A stretch of 20,000 nt of DNA. Source: Cryptomeria japonica. Taxonomy: Eukaryota; Streptophyta; Pinopsida; Cupressales; Cupressaceae. Below the pieces are notes generated by a model. The model searched no databases and was not told the origin of the DNA. It worked only from the letters and a program-made list of their open reading frames with translations. Positions within the stretch are counted from its first letter, which is position 1. Each line of letters opens with the position of its first letter. A program made the position numbers and the translations under genes. This document shows positions 15,577 through 20,000 of the stretch, one piece after another. The DNA lies in NCBI RefSeq assembly GCF_030272615.1, contig NW_026729195.1, forward strand, positions 25,001 to 45,000. The letters run 5' to 3'.

Positions 15577-18500
15577 AACCCGATTGCTATGCGGTGAGGC
15601 TCCTCGGCCGCCTCGGAACTATCTGTGTATCAGACGCATCGCGGGATAAGGGGTTGGCAACGGTAGTCGCCCCAAGCGCGTCCGATGCTTGGACCATTCC
15701 GAGGCGGCCCTGAAGCCTCTTCCGTCTAGCCGTTGGGTCCTTCTCGCCGCATCCCTTGCCTCGCACCCCGATTGCTATGCGGTGAGGCTCCTCGGCCGCC
15801 TTGGAACTATCTGTGTATCAGACGCATCGCGGGATAAGGGGTTGTCACTGGTAGTCGCCCCAAGCGCGTCCGATGCTTGGACCATTCCGAGGCGGCCCTG
15901 AAGCCTCTTCCGTCTAGCCGTTGGGTCCTTCTCGCCGCATCCCTCGACTCGCACCCCGATTGCTATGCGGTGAGGCTCCTCGGCCGCCTTGGAACTATCT
16001 GTGTATCGGACGCGTCGCGGGATAAGGGGTTGTCACTGGTAGTCGCCCCAAGCGCGTCCGATGCTTGGACCATTCCGAGGCGGCCCTGAAGCCTCTTCCG
16101 TCTAGCCGTTGGGTCCTTCTCGCCGCATCCCTCGCCTCGCACCCCGATTGCTATGCGGTGAGGCTCCTCGGCCGCCTTGGAACTATCTGTGTATCGGACG
16201 CGTCGCGGGATAAGGGGTTGTCACTGGTAGTCGCCCCAAGCGCGTGCGATGCATGGACCATTCCCAGGCGGCCCTGAAGCCTCTTCCGTCTAGCCGTTGG
16301 GTCCTTCTCGCCGCATCCCTCGCCTCGCACCCCGATTGCTATGCGGTGAGGCTCCTCGGCCGCCTTGGAACTATCTGTGTATCGGACGCGTCGCGGGATA
16401 AGGGGTTGTCACTGGTAGTCGCCCCAAGCGCGTCCGATGCTTGGACCATTCCGAGGCGGCCCTGAAGCCTCTTCCGTCTAGCCGTTGGGTCCTTCTCGCC
16501 GCATCCCTCGCCTCGCACCCCGATTGCTATGCGGTGAGGCTCCTCGGCCGCCTTGGAACTATCTGTGTATCGGACGCGTCGCGGGATAAGGGGTTGTCAC
16601 TGGTAGTCGCCCCAAGCGCGTCCGATGCTTGGACCATTCCGAGGCGGCCCTGAAGCCTCTTCCGTCTAGCCGTTGGGTCCTTCTCGCCGCATCCCTCGCC
16701 TCGCACCCCGATTGCTATGCGGTGAGGCTCCTCGGCCGCCTTGGAACTATCTGTGTATCGGACGCGTCGCGGGATAAGGGGTTGTCACTGGTAGTCGCCC
16801 CAAGCGCGTCCGATGCTTGGACCATTCCGAGGCGGCCCTGAAGCCTCTTCCGTCTAGCCGTTGGGTCCTTCTCGCCGCATCCCTCGCCTCGCACCCCGAT
16901 TGCTATGCGGTGAGGCTCCTCGGCCGCCTTGGAACTATCTGTGTATCGGACGCATCGCGGGATAAGGGGTTGTCACTGGTAGTCGCCCCAAGCGCGTCCG
17001 ATGCTTGGACCATTCCGAGGCGGCCCTGAAGCCTCTTCCGTCTAGCCGTTGGGTCCTTCTTGCCGCATCCCTCGCCTCGCACCCCGATTGCTATGCGGTG
17101 AGGCTCCTCGGCCGCCTTGGAACTATCTGTGTATCGGACGCGTCGCGGGATAAGGGGTTGTCACTGGTAGTCGCCCCAAGCGCGTCCGATGCTTGGACCA
17201 TTCCGAGGCGGCCCTGAAGCCTCTTCCGTCTAGCCGTTGGGTCCTTCTCGCCGCATCCCTCGCCTCGCACCCCGATTGCTATGCGGTGAGGCTCCTCGGC
17301 CGCCTTGGAACTATCTGTGTATCGGACGCGTCGCGGGATAAGGGGTTGTCACTGGTAGTCGCCCCAAGCGCGTCCGATGCTTGGACCATTCCGAGGCGGA
17401 CCTGAAGCCTCTTCCGTCTAGCCGTTGGGTCCTTCTCGCCGCATCCCTCGCCTCGCACCCCGATTGCTATGCGGTGAGGCTCCTCGGCCGCCTTGGAACT
17501 ATCTGTGTATCGGACGCGTCGCGGGATAAGGGGTTGTCACTGGTAGTCGCCCCAAGCGCGTCCGATGCTTGGACCATTCCGAGGCGGCCCTGAAGCCTCT
17601 TCCGTCTAGCCGTTGGGTCCTTCTTGCCGCATCCCTCGCCTCGCACCCCGATTGCTATGCGGTGAGGCTCCTCGGCCGCCTTGGAACTATCTGTGTATCG
17701 GACGCGTCGCGGGATAAGGGGTTGTCACTGGTAGTCGCCCCAAGCGCGTCCGATGCTTGGACCATTCCGAGGCGGCCCTGAAGCCTCTTCCGTCTAGCCG
17801 TTGGGTCCTTCTCGCCGCATCCCTCGCCTCGCACCCCGATTGCTATGCGGTGAGGCTCCTCGGCCGCCTTGGAACTATCTGTGTATCGGACGCATCGCGG
17901 GATAAGGGGTTGTCACTGGTAGTCGCCCCAAGCGCGTCTGATGCTTGGACCATTCCGAGGCGGCCCTGAAGCCTCTTCCGTCTAGCCGTTGGGTCCTTCT
18001 CGCCGCATCCCTCGCCTCGCACCCCGATTGCTATGCGGTGAGGCTCCTCGGCCGCCTTGGAACTATCTGTGTATCGGACGCGTCGCGGGATAAGGGGTTG
18101 TCACTGGTAGTCGCCCCAAGCGCGTCCGATGCTTGGACCATTCCGAGGCGGACCTGAAGCCTCTTCCGTCTAGCCGTTGGGTCCTTCTCGCCGCATCCCT
18201 CGCCTCGCACCCCGATTGCTATGCGGTGAGGCTCCTCGGCCGCCTTGGAACTATCTGTGTATCGGACGCGTCGCGGGATAAGGGGTTGTCACTGGTAGTC
18301 GCCCCAAGCGCGTCCGATGCTTGGACCATTCCGAGGCGGCCCTGAAGCCTCTTCCGTCTAGCCGTTGGGTCCTTCTCGCCGCATCCCTCGCCTCGCACCC
18401 CGATTGCTATGCGGTGAGGCTCCTCGGCCGCCTTGGAACTATCTGTGTATCGGACGCGTCGCGGGATAAGGGGTTGTCACTGGTAGTCGCCCCAAGCGCG

Positions 18501-20000
18501 TCCGATGCTTGGACCATTCCGAGGCGGACCTGAAGCCTCTTCCCTCTAGCCGTTGGGGCTTTCTCGCCGCATCCCTCGCCTCGCACCCCGATTGCTATTC
18601 GGTGAGGCTCCTCGGCCGACTTGGAACTATCTGTGTATCGGACGCATCGCGGGATAAGGGGTTGGCAGTGGTAGTCGCCCCAAGCGCGTCCGATGCTTGG
18701 ACCATTCCGAGGCGGCCCTGCAGCCTCTTCCGTCTAGCCGTTGGGGCCATCTCGCTGCATCCCCCCCCTCGCACCACGATTGCTATGCGGTGAGGCTCCT
18801 TGGCCGCCTCGGAACTATCTGTGTATCGGACGCATCGCGGGATAAGGGGTTGTCACTGGTAGTCGCCCCAAGCGCGTCCGATGCTTGGACTATTCCGAGG
18901 CGGCCCTGCAGCCTCTTCCGTCTAGCCGTTGGGGCCATCTCGCCGCATCCCCCAGCTCCTCGGCCGCCTCGGAACTATCTGTGTATCGGACGCATCGCGG
19001 GATAAGGGGTTGGCAGTGGTAGTCGCCCCAAGCGCGTTCGATGCTTGGACTATTCCGAGGCGGCCCCGCAGCCTCTTCCGTCTACCCTTTGGGGCCATCT
19101 CGCCGCATCCCTCGCCTCACACCCCGATTGCTATGCGGTGAGGCTCCTCGGCCGCCTGGGAACTATCTTCGTATCGGATGCATCGCGGGATAAGGGGTTG
19201 TCACTGGTAGTCGCCCCAAGCGCGTCCGATGCTTGGACTATTCCGAGGCGGCCCTGTGGCCTCTTCCGTCTAGCCGTTGGGGCCATCTCGCCGCATCCCT
19301 CACCTCGCACCCCCATTGCTATGCGGTGAGGCTCCTCGGCCGCCTTGGAACTGTCTTCGTATCGGAAGCATCGCGGGATAAGGGGTTGTCACTGGTAGTC
19401 GCCCCAAGCGCGTCCGATGCTTGGACTATTCCGAGGCGGCCCTGCAGCCTCTTCCGTCTAGCCGTTGGGGCCATCTCGCCGCATCCCCCACCTCGCACCC
19501 GGATTGCTATGCGGTGAGGCTCCTCGGCCGCCTTGGAACTATCTTCGTATCGGACGCATCGCGGGATAAGGGGTTGTCACTGGTAGTCGCCCCAAGCGCG
19601 TCCGATGCTTGGACTATTCCGACGCGGCCCTGTGGCCTCTTCCGTCTAGCCGTTGGGGCCATCTCGCCGCATCCCCCACCTCGCACCCCGATTGCTATGC
19701 GGTGAGGCTCCTCGGCCGCCTTGGAACCATCTTCGTATCGGACGCATCGCGGGATGAGGGGTTGTCACTGGTAGTCGCCCCAAGCGCGTCCGATGCTTGG
19801 ACCATTCCGAGGCGGCCCTGAAGCCTCTTCCGTCTAGCCGTTGGGGCCTTCCCGCCCCATCCCTCGCCTCGCACCCCCGATTGCTATGCGGTGAGGCTCC
19901 TCGGCCGCCTTGGAACCATCTGTGTATCGGACGCATCGCGGGATAAGGGGTTGGCACTGGTAGTCGCCCCAAGCGCGTCCGATGCTTGGAGCATTCCGAG
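15577..20000 (+). repeat. 188-bp tandem repeat array (rDNA spacer / 5' ETS)
   Basis: The landmark CTTGGACCATTCCGAGGCGG (or close variant) recurs 24 times, from 15689 to 19986, and the array runs off the right edge. The step is 188 bp except for one 160-bp step after 18885, where 28 bp are missing near 18954, and one 189-bp step after 19797. Units from about 15.9 to 18.5 kb are nearly identical. From about 18.54 kb a second subfamily appears, marked by TTGGGGCCATCTCGCC and later ATCTTCGTATCGG. Each unit has two complementary 33-base arms. A 70-codon open frame repeats in every unit, but 188 is not a multiple of three and it starts at TTG, so it is not called. Similarity to the type III promoter tails suggests the unit arose from promoter-downstream sequence. 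Confidence 0.95.
15982..16085 (+). other. H3 stem-loop of the 188-bp unit (representative copy)
   Basis: Arms 15982-16014 and 16053-16085 are each 33 bases, with a 38-base loop. The outer 13 positions (GGCCGCCTTGGAA with TTCCGAGGCGGCC) pair with one G-U. The inner ten (ATCGGACGCG with CGCGTCCGAT) pair perfectly. The ten between are a mix of pairs, wobbles and mismatches. GGGG and CCCC inside the loop could extend it. The same arms occur in almost every unit; the unit at 16253 has three substitutions in its right arm. Confidence 0.8.

Noticed and set aside
15689-19821. A 70-codon open frame repeated in each 188-bp unit
   Set aside because: 188 is not a multiple of three, the frame opens with TTG rather than ATG in most units, and its stop falls within the repeat. 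Conservation follows from the DNA repeat, not from coding.
15577-20000. CRISPR array
   Set aside because: There are regular repeats, but no unique spacers: the whole 188-bp unit is repeated. The 5S genes and Pol I motifs also point to a plant nucleus.
1-20000. 18S, 5.8S or 26S rRNA segments
   Set aside because: I looked for conserved rRNA phrases on both strands and saw none. Only 5S is present.
1-20000. tRNA genes
   Set aside because: No paired A-box and B-box with cloverleaf potential was recognised. The internal Pol III boxes seen belong to the 5S genes.

Overview
The window looks like nuclear ribosomal DNA spacer from a land plant, with no convincing protein-coding gene. Two plant-type 5S rRNA genes lie on the minus strand (2198-2315 and 8233-8350). 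Thirteen copies of the plant RNA polymerase I core promoter motif TATATAGGGG lie on the plus strand between 11079 and 15214. Together they indicate the intergenic spacer (IGS) of a 35S rDNA unit that also carries 5S genes (the linked, or 'L-type', arrangement). The promoter orientation implies that 26S lies left of base 1 and 18S right of base 20000; neither is in the window. By eye the 5S sequence resembles non-flowering seed plants (gymnosperms) more than flowering plants, but the taxon is an inference from memory of the family.

Layout, left to right. (1) 1-10815 is 5S-bearing spacer. It holds two near-identical copies (242-3570 and 6276-9605, offset 6035 bp) of a 3.3-kb block: GC-rich subrepeats built on the palindrome GGTGCGCACC, then an inverted 5S gene, then a CACCC-rich minisatellite. 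Between them (3571-6275) are five T-rich modules, each with a hairpin and T-tract, separated by more GTGCGC subrepeats. The second minisatellite is much longer (about 1.7 kb against about 0.5 kb). (2) 10816-15576 is promoter territory. It has six promoters in 157-bp (once 220-bp) units, a 38/52-bp palindromic minisatellite, four promoters in 311-bp units, a 50/56-bp array that multiplies a promoter-upstream element, and three promoters in 441-490-bp units. (3) 15577-20000 and beyond is a tandem array of 188-bp units without promoters, resembling the sequence downstream of the last three promoters.

The main unexpected signal is structural. Right after TATATA, nearly every promoter copy has GGGGAG answered about 20-25 bases later by CTCCCC. 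In the one copy with a diverged initiator the opposite arm changes to match. In the last three promoters a second long stem-loop abuts the first; its 32-33-bp stem is kept across copies with several pair-preserving changes and is almost perfect in the last. Each 188-bp unit carries another long stem (two 33-base arms). The promoter-proximal transcribed spacer therefore looks like a chain of selected or homogenised hairpins. The 5S genes have their own internal promoter and T-tract terminator, and would be transcribed by Pol III against the direction of Pol I.

Long open frames occur throughout the GC-rich part on both strands, but they are by-products of repeats that lack stop codons and are not annotated as genes.
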